DNA of 44,176 nucleotides. Source: Pseudomonadota bacterium. Lineage in GTDB: Bacteria > Pseudomonadota > Alphaproteobacteria > Rhizobiales > Rhizobiaceae. Each line of letters begins with the position of its first letter. Position 1 is the stretch's first letter. The notes under the pieces were generated by a model. That model saw nothing but the letters and a program-made list of their open reading frames with translations. It made no database searches and was not told the DNA's origin. The stretch covers positions 1-44,176 of the forward strand of contig JAEZXX010000048.1 of assembly GCA_023419535.1 (NCBI GenBank), given 5' to 3'. Below, piece after piece: positions 21,679 through 29,132 of the stretch. The position numbers and the translations under genes are program-made.

Positions 21679-22815
21679 ATGAACTTCATCGACGCCGCCG
21701 CGGTGGAACACCCGCGCGTGACCGGCGACGGCTATCTCGTGGCTGACGCGAGGGTCGTCCGCACCGGTATCCAGATCTACACCGGGGCCGAGGTCGGCAA
21801 GCCGGACGTCGCGACCGTGCGGGTCTACCGGCCTGAGGCGGAGGTGTTCTCCGACAAGAGCCTCGCGTCGTTCTCGCACATCCCGGTCACCGACGATCAT
21901 CCGGTCCAGGCCGTCACGGCCGACAACTGGAAAGACCTCGCTGTCGGCGAGACCTCCGGCGAGGTGCTGCGTGACGGTCACCGCCTCCGCATCCCGCTCA
22001 TCGTCAAGGACGCATCCGCCGTCCGGAAGGTGCAGGGCGGCAAGCGCGAGCTGTCCGCAGGATACACCTGCGACCTCGTGTTTGAGGACGGCGTGACGCC
22101 CGAGGGCGAGGCCTACGACGCGATCCAGAAGAACATCCGCGCGAACCACCTGGCGATCGTCCAGCGCGGTCGTGCGGGCTCGGAATGCCGCATCGGTGAC
22201 GGTGCGGTTTCGTGGGGCGCTGCCCCTCTCATCATGGCAGACGAAAAGGAGGGCCACATGGCCGACGCTCTGCGCAAGGTGATGGTCGACGGGCTGCAGG
22301 TCGAGACGACCGACGCGGGCGCCGCCGCCATCGACAAGCTCACCAACGCCCGACAGGCCGCCGAGAAGCGCCTGTCCGATGCCGAGACGGCGCACCAGAC
22401 GGCCATCGCCGCCAAGGATGCCGAGCTCGCCAAGAAGGACGCCGAGATCGACGCCCTCAAGGGCAAGGTGCTCGACGACGCGGCTCTCGACGATCGGGTT
22501 CGTGCGCGTTCGGCGCTCGTCGACACGGCCCGGAAGATCGCGAAGGGCGTGAAGGTCGATGGCCTGTCCGATGCGGCGATCCGCAAGGCCGTCGTCACCG
22601 CCAAGCTCGGCGATGCCGCCGTGGCCGGCAAGGCAGACGCCTACATCGACGCCCGCTTCGACATCCTCGCCGAAGACGCCGCCAAGGTCGTCACCGATCC
22701 GGTGCGACAGGCTCTTCGCTCGGGCGTCCAGAGCAACGACGCCGCTGTGGCGGACGAGGACAAGGCCTATGCCGCCTCGATCGCCGATCTGAACCGCAAG
22801 CCGGAGGCCGCGTAA
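21679..22815 (+). CDS. DUF2213 prohead protease-scaffold fusion
   Basis: 378 aa. The N-terminal 170 residues are a DUF2213 protease: FSHIPVTDDHPV (H67, H74) and GKRELSAGYTCDL, with the probable catalytic serine S126. Residues about 215-285 are a long alanine/lysine coiled coil (AEKRLSDAETAHQTAIAAKDAELAKKDAEIDALKG), the scaffold part. Protease and scaffold in one chain is usual for this family. It should cleave itself and exit during head maturation. Confidence 0.86.
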   Translation: MNFIDAAAVEHPRVTGDGYLVADARVVRTGIQIYTGAEVGKPDVATVRVYRPEAEVFSDKSLASFSHIPVTDDHPVQAVTADNWKDLAVGETSGEVLRDGHRLRIPLIVKDASAVRKVQGGKRELSAGYTCDLVFEDGVTPEGEAYDAIQKNIRANHLAIVQRGRAGSECRIGDGAVSWGAAPLIMADEKEGHMADALRKVMVDGLQVETTDAGAAAIDKLTNARQAAEKRLSDAETAHQTAIAAKDAELAKKDAEIDALKGKVLDDAALDDRVRARSALVDTARKIAKGVKVDGLSDAAIRKAVVTAKLGDAAVAGKADAYIDARFDILAEDAAKVVTDPVRQALRSGVQSNDAAVADEDKAYAASIADLNRKPEAA

Positions 22816-22816
22816 C

Positions 22817-23254
22817 ATGGACGCTCTTCAGACTACCTACACGGATCGCCAGCCGCGCTTCATCGAGGGGATGATCCCCGACATGCGCACGCCCGGCGAG
22901 GACATTTCCATGAACGTGGAGACCGCCGCCGGCATCGGTTTCGGCAAGGTCGCGGTGCAGGGCGCGCGGGACAACCAGATCCGCGTCTCGGCTACCTCGC
23001 GCGCTTTCCGTGGCATCACCGTGCTCGACACGACGCAGCTGCAGGACTCGTACCCGCAGTACGCCACGGCGCGCGTCCGCACCCAGGGTCCGGTCGTCGT
23101 CACCGCATCGGTCGCAGTGCAGCCGGGCCAGCCGGCCTACTTCGTGCCGGGCACCGGCGCGCTGACCAATGTCGCCACCGACAACACGCTGATCGGCAAG
23201 TGGGAGACCACGACCACCGCCGCCAATCAGCTCGCCGTGCTCACCTTGAGCTGA
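22817..23254 (+). CDS. Head decoration / structural cement protein
   Basis: 145 aa, all beta, with the Gp24-like cement signature (RFIEGMIPDMRTPGEDISMNVETAAGIGFGKVAVQG, then FRGITVLDTTQL). It sits between scaffold and major capsid, the usual place for a capsid-stabilising protein. The start ATG 22817 follows the protease stop by one base. Confidence 0.82.
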   Translation: MDALQTTYTDRQPRFIEGMIPDMRTPGEDISMNVETAAGIGFGKVAVQGARDNQIRVSATSRAFRGITVLDTTQLQDSYPQYATARVRTQGPVVVTASVAVQPGQPAYFVPGTGALTNVATDNTLIGKWETTTTAANQLAVLTLS

Positions 23255-23273
23255 TCCAGGAAGGACCACCACC

Positions 23274-24218
23274 ATGCAGCACTTCCAGATGGATGCTCAG
23301 GTCGGCATGGCGTTCGCCGTGTCGCAGGCATCCCGCATCAACGCGACGGTCTATCAGGCCCGCTACCCGTCCATCCGGTATCGCGGCCTCGTTCCCGTCG
23401 ACACGACCGGCCCCGAGTGGGTCAAGTCCATCACCTACTTCTCGCTCGACGGCGTGGGGCAGGCCGACTGGATGAACGCTGGCGCCGACGACGTGCCACG
23501 TGCCGAGCTCGTCCGGGCGAAGACCGAGACCACCGTCTCCATGGCGGCGATCGGCTACGGCTGGAACCTCGAGGAACTGGCGCAGGCGCAGATGCTCAGC
23601 ATCAACCTGTCCGACCGCAAGGGCCAGGCGGCTCGCCGTGCGTCCGAAGAGTTCATCGATCAGGTCGCCTTCTTCGGTGACGTGACGAAGGGCTTCTACG
23701 GCATCACCAACCAGCCCGGCGTCACTGCCGGCGAGGTGGCCGCCACGGGCACGGGCTCGGCGACCGAGTGGGCCACGAAGACGCCGGGCCAGATCATGGG
23801 CGACGTCAACGCGATCCTCTCGGGCGTGTTCGTCGATTCCAGCACGGTCGAGCTCGCCGGCGTTCTGCTTCTGCCCTACCGGCAGATGCACGAGATCGGC
23901 ACTCGCCAGCTCTCGGAGAACACCGAGACCACGATCCTCGAATGGCTGCGGACGAACAACGTCTACACCATGGAGACGGGACAGCCACTCACCATCCGCG
24001 CCATCCGCGGCCTGGAGACGGCTGGGGCTGGCGGGTCGGCCCGCATGGTCGCCTACCGGAACGACGAGGAGGTGCTGCGGCTGAACATGCCGATGCCCTT
24101 CCGCTTCTTCCCGGTCTGGCAGACGGGCCCGTTCCGCTTCGAGGTCCCCGGCGCCTTCCGCATCGGCGGCGTCGATGTCTCGCTGCCGGGCGCCATGCGC
24201 TACGCCGACGGCCTGTGA
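23274..24218 (+). CDS. Major capsid protein, DUF2184 type
   Basis: 314 aa. ARYPSIRYRGLVPVDTTGPEWVKSITYFSLDGVGQADW and GWNLEELAQAQM are DUF2184 hallmarks; this group is an HK97-fold capsid protein without an N-terminal delta domain. AGGAAGG lies just upstream of ATG 23274. Downstream of the scaffold-protease and cement genes, it builds the shell. Confidence 0.88.
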   Translation: MQHFQMDAQVGMAFAVSQASRINATVYQARYPSIRYRGLVPVDTTGPEWVKSITYFSLDGVGQADWMNAGADDVPRAELVRAKTETTVSMAAIGYGWNLEELAQAQMLSINLSDRKGQAARRASEEFIDQVAFFGDVTKGFYGITNQPGVTAGEVAATGTGSATEWATKTPGQIMGDVNAILSGVFVDSSTVELAGVLLLPYRQMHEIGTRQLSENTETTILEWLRTNNVYTMETGQPLTIRAIRGLETAGAGGSARMVAYRNDEEVLRLNMPMPFRFFPVWQTGPFRFEVPGAFRIGGVDVSLPGAMRYADGL

Positions 24219-24230
24219 GGAAGATCAGCC

Positions 24231-24596
24231 ATGCAGATCACCAACACGACCAAGGGCGTCCGCCTCGTGAACGCGAAGGTGGGCGGCAGCGTCACTCAGG
24301 TCTCGCTCGCACCGGGCGAGACCAAGGATGTCGACGTCATCGAGACGGCGGCGTTCAAGGCGCGCGTGAAGGCCGGCGAGTTCGGGACCAAGGGCTCGGG
24401 CTCCAAGGCCGATGACGGGCAGGGCGGTGGCAACGCTTCCGCCTACACCGTCACCGAGAAGGGCGCCGGCTGGCTCGTCATCACCCAGGACGGCAAGGAG
24501 GTCACGAAGGGCCTTCGCAAGGACGCCGTCGAGGGCTTCGACAAGCTGTCCGATGCCGAAAAGGCCGCGTTCGTCGCGGCGAACAAGGCGGACTGA
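24231..24596 (+). CDS. Hypothetical head protein, 121 aa
   Basis: An N-terminal beta domain (ITNTTKGVRLVNAKVGGSVTQVSLAPGETKDVDVIET) resembles short capsid-accessory proteins, then a Gly/Ser/Asp linker (KGSGSKADDGQGGGNAS) and a small C-terminal domain with YTVTEKGAGWLVI. The linker suggests a flexible head fibre or decoration. No direct assignment is possible. Confidence 0.66.
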   Translation: MQITNTTKGVRLVNAKVGGSVTQVSLAPGETKDVDVIETAAFKARVKAGEFGTKGSGSKADDGQGGGNASAYTVTEKGAGWLVITQDGKEVTKGLRKDAVEGFDKLSDAEKAAFVAANKAD

Positions 24597-24598
24597 GC

Positions 24599-25069
24599 AT
24601 GAGCGGGTACGGCACGGACGAAGGCTTCGAAGACTACTGCGACGCCAACGGCTATGCCGTACCCAACGGCTCTGTTCCTGCGGCGCGCGCGCGAGGATCA
24701 GCCTTCGTCGACGGCGCCTACGGCGACCGTTTCACCGGAGTTCCGACCGACGGCGTCGATCAAGACCGGGCATGGCCTCGCACCGGTGCCACGGCCTTCG
24801 GTCAAGCCATCCTCTCGACGCTCGTACCGAAGCGCGTCGAGCATGCCGCCTATGAAGCCGCGCTGATCGAGATGCAGACGCCCGGCAGCCTGTCGGCCGT
24901 TGTCACCGGATCGGCCCGCGTCGTTCGTGAGAAGGTCGGCGAGCTGGAGGTTCAGTATGCCAACCCCGGCGCCGATGCCGTCGCTGACGCCACCCCAGTC
25001 GTGACGGCTATCGAGGGGTTGCTCGCGCCGCTCCTTCGGCGACCGGGCCTCGGCGTGATGGTGGTGTGA
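24599..25069 (+). CDS. Head-tail connector adaptor, DnaT-like
   Basis: 156 aa. YGTDEGFEDYCDANGYAVP is the opening of the DnaT-like/phage adaptor family (its name comes from a misleading fold match), followed by a helical core (AILSTLVPKRVEHAAYEAALIEMQTPG). It comes after the capsid block and before the head-closure gene, where Ad1-type adaptors attach to the portal. Confidence 0.75.
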   Translation: MSGYGTDEGFEDYCDANGYAVPNGSVPAARARGSAFVDGAYGDRFTGVPTDGVDQDRAWPRTGATAFGQAILSTLVPKRVEHAAYEAALIEMQTPGSLSAVVTGSARVVREKVGELEVQYANPGADAVADATPVVTAIEGLLAPLLRRPGLGVMVV

Positions 25070-25070
25070 C

Positions 25071-25442
25071 GTGGCGGGCTTCGACTACGGTAAGTCCGCA
25101 GCGACAGCCGAGCGCCTGCTCGCCAAGTTCGGCCAGCGTGGCGCCATCCGGGTTCAGGGCGAGCGCTCTGATTGGGACGACGGCCCGGCGGCGGTGACGG
25201 ACCATCCGTGCACCATGGCGGTCCTGCCGATCGATCTGCAGAGCACTGGCTATGACGTGGCCGGCACGCTGATCAAAGCCGGCGATGTGAAGGTGCTCGT
25301 CTCGACAGTCGGGCTCACGATCCGGCCCACCACAGTCAACAGCATCGTGACGGCCAAGGGAGAGGTCTACAGTATCGTTCGGGTCATCGCGCTGGAGCCG
25401 GCAGGGGTGCCGGTGATCTTCGACATCATCGGGAGGCGGTGA
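25071..25442 (+). CDS. Head-closure / neck protein
   Basis: 123 aa with alternating strands (IRVQGERSDWDDGPAAVTDHPCTMAVLP, VKVLVSTVGLTIRPTTVNSIVTAKGEVYSIVRVIAL), consistent with Hc-type neck proteins that seal the head after packaging. GTG 25071 immediately follows the previous stop. Assigned from position and fold pattern, not a sequence match. Confidence 0.65.
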   Translation: MAGFDYGKSAATAERLLAKFGQRGAIRVQGERSDWDDGPAAVTDHPCTMAVLPIDLQSTGYDVAGTLIKAGDVKVLVSTVGLTIRPTTVNSIVTAKGEVYSIVRVIALEPAGVPVIFDIIGRR

Positions 25443-26476
25443 TGGCACGGCGCCCTTCTCAGAAGCAAATCATCGAAGCGTTGGCGGCCGAGTGGGAGCC
25501 GAAGCTTCAGAACGCCTTTCTCGACGCCATCAACGACATCAGGTCGCGGGCCGAGATCGGCAGGATCATCGAACGGCTGGAGAAGAGTGACTTCGATGGC
25601 GCCATCCAGGCTGTCCATCTAGACCCGGCCGCCTTCCGGTCGCTGGACACCGCCATCGCCCAGACTTTCGATGCCGGTGGGGTGGCGCGAACGGGACGCC
25701 TTCCTGCGATCCGCCAGCCCGGCGGTGGGCAGGTCATCATCCGCTTCGACGCTCGAAACCTTCGCGCCGAAACATGGCTGCGGGATCATTCGAGCAACCT
25801 GATCCGTGGCATCGTCGACGATCAGCGCGTTGCTATTCGGCAGGCCCTCGTCTCCGGCATGGAGCAAGGGATGAACCCTCGCTCGACGGCGCTCGATCTG
25901 GTCGGCCGGATCAACCGAGCGACGGGGCGTAGGGAGGGCGGTATCATCGGCCTGACCAGCCGGCAGCATGACTTCGTCGAGAACATGCGCCTACGGCTGG
26001 CATCGGGCGATGCGTCGGAGATGCGCAAGGTCTTGCAGATGGCGCGGCGCGACAAGCGTTTCGACCGAGCCATCCTCAAGGCCATCAACGAAGGCCGTCC
26101 CGTCCCCGGCGACATGATCGCGCGGATGGCGGGCCGCTATCGGGATCGGCTTTTGCAGCTTCGTGGCGAGACGATCGCGCGAACCGAAACGATGGCCGCG
26201 CTGAACGAAAGCCAGGTCGAGGCGATGCGCCAAGCGGTTGATGGCGGTGTTGACCCGACGACCATCGTGAAAGTCTGGCGTTCCGCCTCGGATAAGCGGG
26301 TGCGCGACACGCACCGGGCGATGCACAACCAGCGCGTCGGTTTGGAAGGCAAGTTCCAGTCTCCGAGCGGAGTGTTCCTCGCCTATCCCGGCGATCCGGC
26401 GGCTCCGGCAGACGAGATTATCTCCTGCCGGTGCTGGCTGGAAACCGATATCGATTTCCTCGCGGGGTTGGAGTGA
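25442..26476 (+). CDS. Minor head protein, Mu gpF-like
   Basis: 344 aa. ETIARTETMAALNESQVEAMRQA and the C-terminal VRDTHRAMHNQRVGLEGKFQSPSG...IISCRCWLETD are the MuF head-morphogenesis motif (RTE, H.AM, CRCW). The N-terminal half is helical. ATG 25442 is preferred to GTG 25439 from the GGGAGG spacing. MuF proteins are packaged with the head and in some phages carry toxins; no toxin domain is present here. Confidence 0.82.
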   Translation: MARRPSQKQIIEALAAEWEPKLQNAFLDAINDIRSRAEIGRIIERLEKSDFDGAIQAVHLDPAAFRSLDTAIAQTFDAGGVARTGRLPAIRQPGGGQVIIRFDARNLRAETWLRDHSSNLIRGIVDDQRVAIRQALVSGMEQGMNPRSTALDLVGRINRATGRREGGIIGLTSRQHDFVENMRLRLASGDASEMRKVLQMARRDKRFDRAILKAINEGRPVPGDMIARMAGRYRDRLLQLRGETIARTETMAALNESQVEAMRQAVDGGVDPTTIVKVWRSASDKRVRDTHRAMHNQRVGLEGKFQSPSGVFLAYPGDPAAPADEIISCRCWLETDIDFLAGLE

Positions 26477-26481
26477 CCAGA

Positions 26482-26730
26482 ATGGGTGCTAACCCGTCTT
26501 TCCGTCTCCAGCTTGCAAACGGCTGGACGTTCAGCGTCGCTGACGAAATGCGCCCCGCCATCTGCAACGTTGCAGCGTGGCCGACTTCCGACCCGGAACA
26601 GGCCGGTGCTGTGGACCATCGATGGTTTCCCTTCGCCGACGGGCAGCCCGAGCATCGTTGCTACAGCATGGGCGAGGTCGGGCTGCTCCTTCAAGAAGTC
26701 CTAGCGGCAGACCCGCCAGAGCCCATCTGA
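26482..26730 (+). CDS. Hypothetical protein, 82 aa
   Basis: A small protein (PSFRLQLANGWTFSVADEMRPAICNVAAWP...HRWFPFADGQPEHRCYSM) with two Cys and several Trp, beta-rich. A GGAG nine bases upstream favours ATG 26482; GTG 26473 overlaps the MuF stop. Comparable short genes occur at this place in other Rhizobiales phages, role unknown. Confidence 0.6.
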   Translation: MGANPSFRLQLANGWTFSVADEMRPAICNVAAWPTSDPEQAGAVDHRWFPFADGQPEHRCYSMGEVGLLLQEVLAADPPEPI

Positions 26731-27257
26731 TGGCTCGCGGACCAACCACTGGCCTTCACGTCAGCCGCAACAACCGTCTCTCGCGAGGCCAAGGACGCTT
26801 CGCCGCTGAGATCGACGAATGGGTGCTCGCGACACAGCAGCGCCTGACGGCAGTCCTGCGGGAGAGCACGAAGCGCGTCATCGCAGAGATGCAGCGAGAG
26901 GGGCCTTCGAAGAAGAACCCTGCAGGCGATGGCGGGAACATGCCGATCGACACTGGCTTCTTGCGTGCTTCCCTTGTGGTCGTGATCAACGGCGATCCAC
27001 CCCCGGCTCGTCGGATGAGCGACGGACAGAAGCACCTCTACAACGCTTCGGCCATCACGCTGGAGATCGCCAAGTTCAATGCGGGCGATCGGCTCGTGGC
27101 CGCTTACACGGCCTCATACGCACGGGCAGTAGAATACGGCGCCGAAGGGCGAGAGGGGCGGGGCTTCTCGCGCCTTGCGGCCCAGCGCTGGAAGCCGATC
27201 GTTGCTGAGGTTACGGCTGAGGCAAAGGCGAGGGTGGCGGCTCGGTCTGGTTCCTAG
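26730..27257 (+). CDS. HK97 gp10-like tail completion protein
   Basis: 175 aa. A long N-terminal helix (EIDEWVLATQQRLTAVLRESTKRVIAEMQRE), then PIDTGFLRASLVVVINGDPP, and YAVEYGA-type ending (YARAVEYGAEGREGRGFSRLAAQRW). The TGxLRxS and xxYGT/A-G motifs characterise gp10/neck type 1 proteins that join head and tail. It starts in TGATG. Confidence 0.82.
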   Translation: MARGPTTGLHVSRNNRLSRGQGRFAAEIDEWVLATQQRLTAVLRESTKRVIAEMQREGPSKKNPAGDGGNMPIDTGFLRASLVVVINGDPPPARRMSDGQKHLYNASAITLEIAKFNAGDRLVAAYTASYARAVEYGAEGREGRGFSRLAAQRWKPIVAEVTAEAKARVAARSGS

Positions 27258-27426
27258 CGGCCTCGAACTTCATCGTCGCGATGTAGAGGCCGGCGAACGC
27301 GGTCGTCAGAGCTTCGTGCGCTTCCGGTGATGGGTTCAGGAGCCGCGCCGCGACCACCCGCTGCATCACGTCGTGAAGCAGGCTCTCGGCATCGTCATCG
27401 GTCAGGGACTGCTTGGGCTTCGCCAT
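27211..27426 (-). CDS. Small antisense-orientation protein, 71 aa
   Basis: Start ATG 27426, stop at 27211; the frame continues to 27876, but that part is a shadow of the tail-terminator gene. The product MAKPKQSLTDDDAESLLHDVMQRVVAARLLNPSPEAHEALTTAFAGLYIATMKFEAARNQ has two amphipathic helices and a Pro-rich tail. It overlaps the end of the gp10-like gene by 47 bases, and only it explains the 27258-27444 gap. The ribosome site is weak. Function unknown. Confidence 0.55.
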   Translation of the reverse strand: MAKPKQSLTDDDAESLLHDVMQRVVAARLLNPSPEAHEALTTAFAGLYIATMKFEAARNQTEPPPSPLPQP

Positions 27427-27444
27427 CCACCGGAAGGTATCAGC

Positions 27445-27855
27445 ATGTCGGTGGAAGCGTCCATCCACGCCGCGCTCGAGGCCCACCTTCGAGCGTTCGC
27501 AGAACCGCGCCAGATCCGGGTCGCGAGGCAGGGGTTCGCGTTCGATCCGCCCCGTGACGCGGCATACCTCCGGGTGTCGTTCCTGCCGAACCGCACCGAG
27601 CGCTTGTTCATCAACACCCCCCAGCACCGACGGCCCGGCATCTTCCAAGTCAGCGTGATGGCGCCGCCGGGGCAGGGGCTGTTCCCCTTCCTCGCGATCG
27701 CCTCGGACGTCGCGGCGCACTTCGCCATGGATCGCCGCCTGACTTCGGGCGGCACGACCACCCGCATCACCGCTGCACCGTCGATCGCTCCCCCGATCGT
27801 CGAGGCGGCGAGCATCCAGATCCCGGTTTCGATCCCCTTCGAAGCCCTCGCCTGA
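27445..27855 (+). CDS. Tail terminator protein, DUF4128-like
   Basis: 136 aa; GGAAGG seven bases before ATG 27445. VEASIHAALEAHLRAF, YLRVSFLPNRTERLFI and RRPGIFQVSVMAPPGQG fit DUF4128/tail-terminator proteins, which cap the tail tube and contact the neck. It precedes the tail-tube gene, as is usual. Confidence 0.8.
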   Translation: MSVEASIHAALEAHLRAFAEPRQIRVARQGFAFDPPRDAAYLRVSFLPNRTERLFINTPQHRRPGIFQVSVMAPPGQGLFPFLAIASDVAAHFAMDRRLTSGGTTTRITAAPSIAPPIVEAASIQIPVSIPFEALA

Positions 27856-27898
27856 CCGCGCCTTCGGCAAGCGCACTCATCCAGCACAGGAGGCCGCA

Positions 27899-28351
27899 AT
27901 GGCCCTTTACCCGGTTGCCGGCTCGAAGCTGTTCATCGGCGGCGTTCTGTCGGACAAGGCGGCGGACTTCGTCGCGGCGGACTTCGCATCCCAGACGTGG
28001 ACCGAGATCGACGGTTGGTCGACCATGGGCTCCTCCGGCGACACGGCAGCGCTCATCACCACTTCGCTGATCAATCGCGGTCGCGACATCAAGCAGAAGG
28101 GGACGAAGAACGCGGGCCAGATGCAGAACACCTTCGCCGTGATCGAGGACGATCCGGGCCAGGTGGCGCTCATCGCGGCGGCCGAGACGGACGAGAACTA
28201 CGCCTTCAAGATCGAGCTTTCGAGCGGCGGCGAGCGCATGTTCATCGGCCTCGTCATGAGCGCCCAGGAAGCGGGCGGCGAGGCGAACACGGTCCAGAAC
28301 CTGACCTCTACCGTCGAGATCAATTCCAACATCGTGAAGGTCCCGGCCTGA
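27899..28351 (+). CDS. Major tail tube protein
   Basis: 150 aa beta-rich protein: FIGGVLSDKAADFVAADFASQTWTEIDGWSTMGSSGDTAALITTSLINRGRDIKQKGTKNAGQMQNTFAV is the typical tube-protein start, and VQNLTSTVEINSNIVKV is its C-terminal strand. AGGAGG lies close before ATG 27899. It polymerises into the flexible tail tube. Confidence 0.85.
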   Translation: MALYPVAGSKLFIGGVLSDKAADFVAADFASQTWTEIDGWSTMGSSGDTAALITTSLINRGRDIKQKGTKNAGQMQNTFAVIEDDPGQVALIAAAETDENYAFKIELSSGGERMFIGLVMSAQEAGGEANTVQNLTSTVEINSNIVKVPA

Positions 28352-28803
28352 TGGATATCTCGGCAATCAAGCGCGATAGCGCCAAGGTCGAAGGCGGCGA
28401 GTGGGTCGGCGACATCCCTGGATTTGGAGACGTGCGTCTCCGCGTTCGCGGCCTGGACAGCACCATCGTTGTCGCGACGCGCTCGCGGAAAGAGCGTCGC
28501 GCCACCCGTGACGAGCGCGAGCGTGATGGGACGCTGAAGCCGGAAGTCGCCCGACGCATCTTCGGCGAGGTTCTGCACGAGGCCGTGCTTCTCGAATGGG
28601 ACGGCCTGACCGACGCCGGCAAGCCGGTCGCGTTCGATGCCGATCTTGCGAAGGAATGGCTGACCAACAAGGACTTCACCCCGTTCGCCGATGCGGTGGT
28701 CTGGGCGGCCGGGTTGCTGGATCGCAGCCGCTCGTCCGATAGGGAAGACGTGGGAAACGGCTCGCGGAAGCCGTCCAGCGCGCGCTCTGGGGCGACGAGC
28801 TAG
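28351..28803 (+). CDS. Tail assembly chaperone G-like protein
   Basis: 150 aa. The sequence VRLRVRGLDSTIVVATRSRKERRATRDERERDG...RIFGEVLHEAVLLEWDGL is a tail-chaperone type domain. About 15 residues before its own stop there is a GGGAAAC slippery heptamer, so only some ribosomes finish at TAG 28801-28803. The chaperone coats the tape measure protein during tail assembly. Confidence 0.85.
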   Translation: MDISAIKRDSAKVEGGEWVGDIPGFGDVRLRVRGLDSTIVVATRSRKERRATRDERERDGTLKPEVARRIFGEVLHEAVLLEWDGLTDAGKPVAFDADLAKEWLTNKDFTPFADAVVWAAGLLDRSRSSDREDVGNGSRKPSSARSGATS

Positions 28804-29084
28804 TCCTTCCCGGCGAACTGGCCCCTGGCACAGACGAATGGCTCCCGGTGTTCTGGGAGCTTTGCACCGACCGTCAGATAGGGATGGGGCTGGGGCCGAT
28901 CCCTTCCGCTTCGATAGAGCGAAGATCGGCAGGCATGGACGATGCCGACGCCGAGACCTTTCGCGTCGCGATCCGGGCCATGGACCGGGTTTACATGGCG
29001 TTCGCTTCGCTCCCCCCAGAGGAGCGGCGAAAGCCAGAGAGCCGGAAGCTGACCGGCAGCCTCTTCGACGCGCTGTTTGGGTGA
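28351..29084 (+). CDS. Tail chaperone GT product by -1 frameshift
   Basis: A -1 shift at GGGAAAC (28752-28758) moves ribosomes into the frame that opens after TAG 28740-28742 and closes at TGA 29082-29084. The product is 244 aa: 136 residues shared with the G-like protein, then 108 residues (RLAEAVQRALWGDELVLPGELAPG...SLFDALFG). The downstream part lacks a ribosome site of its own; its first in-frame ATG (29-residue offset inside) has none. The arrangement is the lambda G/GT pattern. Confidence 0.82.
28752..28758 (+). other. Slippery heptamer for -1 frameshift
   Basis: G_GGA_AAC in the zero frame, a perfect X_XXY_YYZ heptamer, sits in the overlap between the two chaperone frames. It matches lambda's GGGAAAG except for the last base. 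The expected downstream stimulator was not analysed in detail. Confidence 0.85.
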
Positions 29085-29087
29085 ACG

Positions 29088-29109
29088 TCACTGGAAACGT
29101 TTCCAGTGA
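29088..29109. promoter_or_regulatory. Perfect 22-base palindrome before tape measure
   Basis: The half-site TCACTGGAAAC is followed at once by its complete reverse complement. It lies four bases after the chaperone stop and 23 bases before the tape measure start. As DNA, the GGAAACGTTTCC core looks like a LacI/GalR-family operator. As RNA it could form a hairpin that lowers tape measure translation. Neither role is shown. Confidence 0.6.
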
Positions 29110-29132
29110 TCCGAGGAACTGCGGAGAACCAC

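Noticed and set aside
22212..22874. A 220-aa plus ORF in a second frame of the protease-scaffold gene
   Set aside because: Arg/Gly/Gln-rich shadow of the alanine-lysine coiled coil in the true frame.
25442..26476. A toxin domain on the MuF protein
   Set aside because: The C-terminus ends right after the CRCW motif, so no polymorphic toxin follows.
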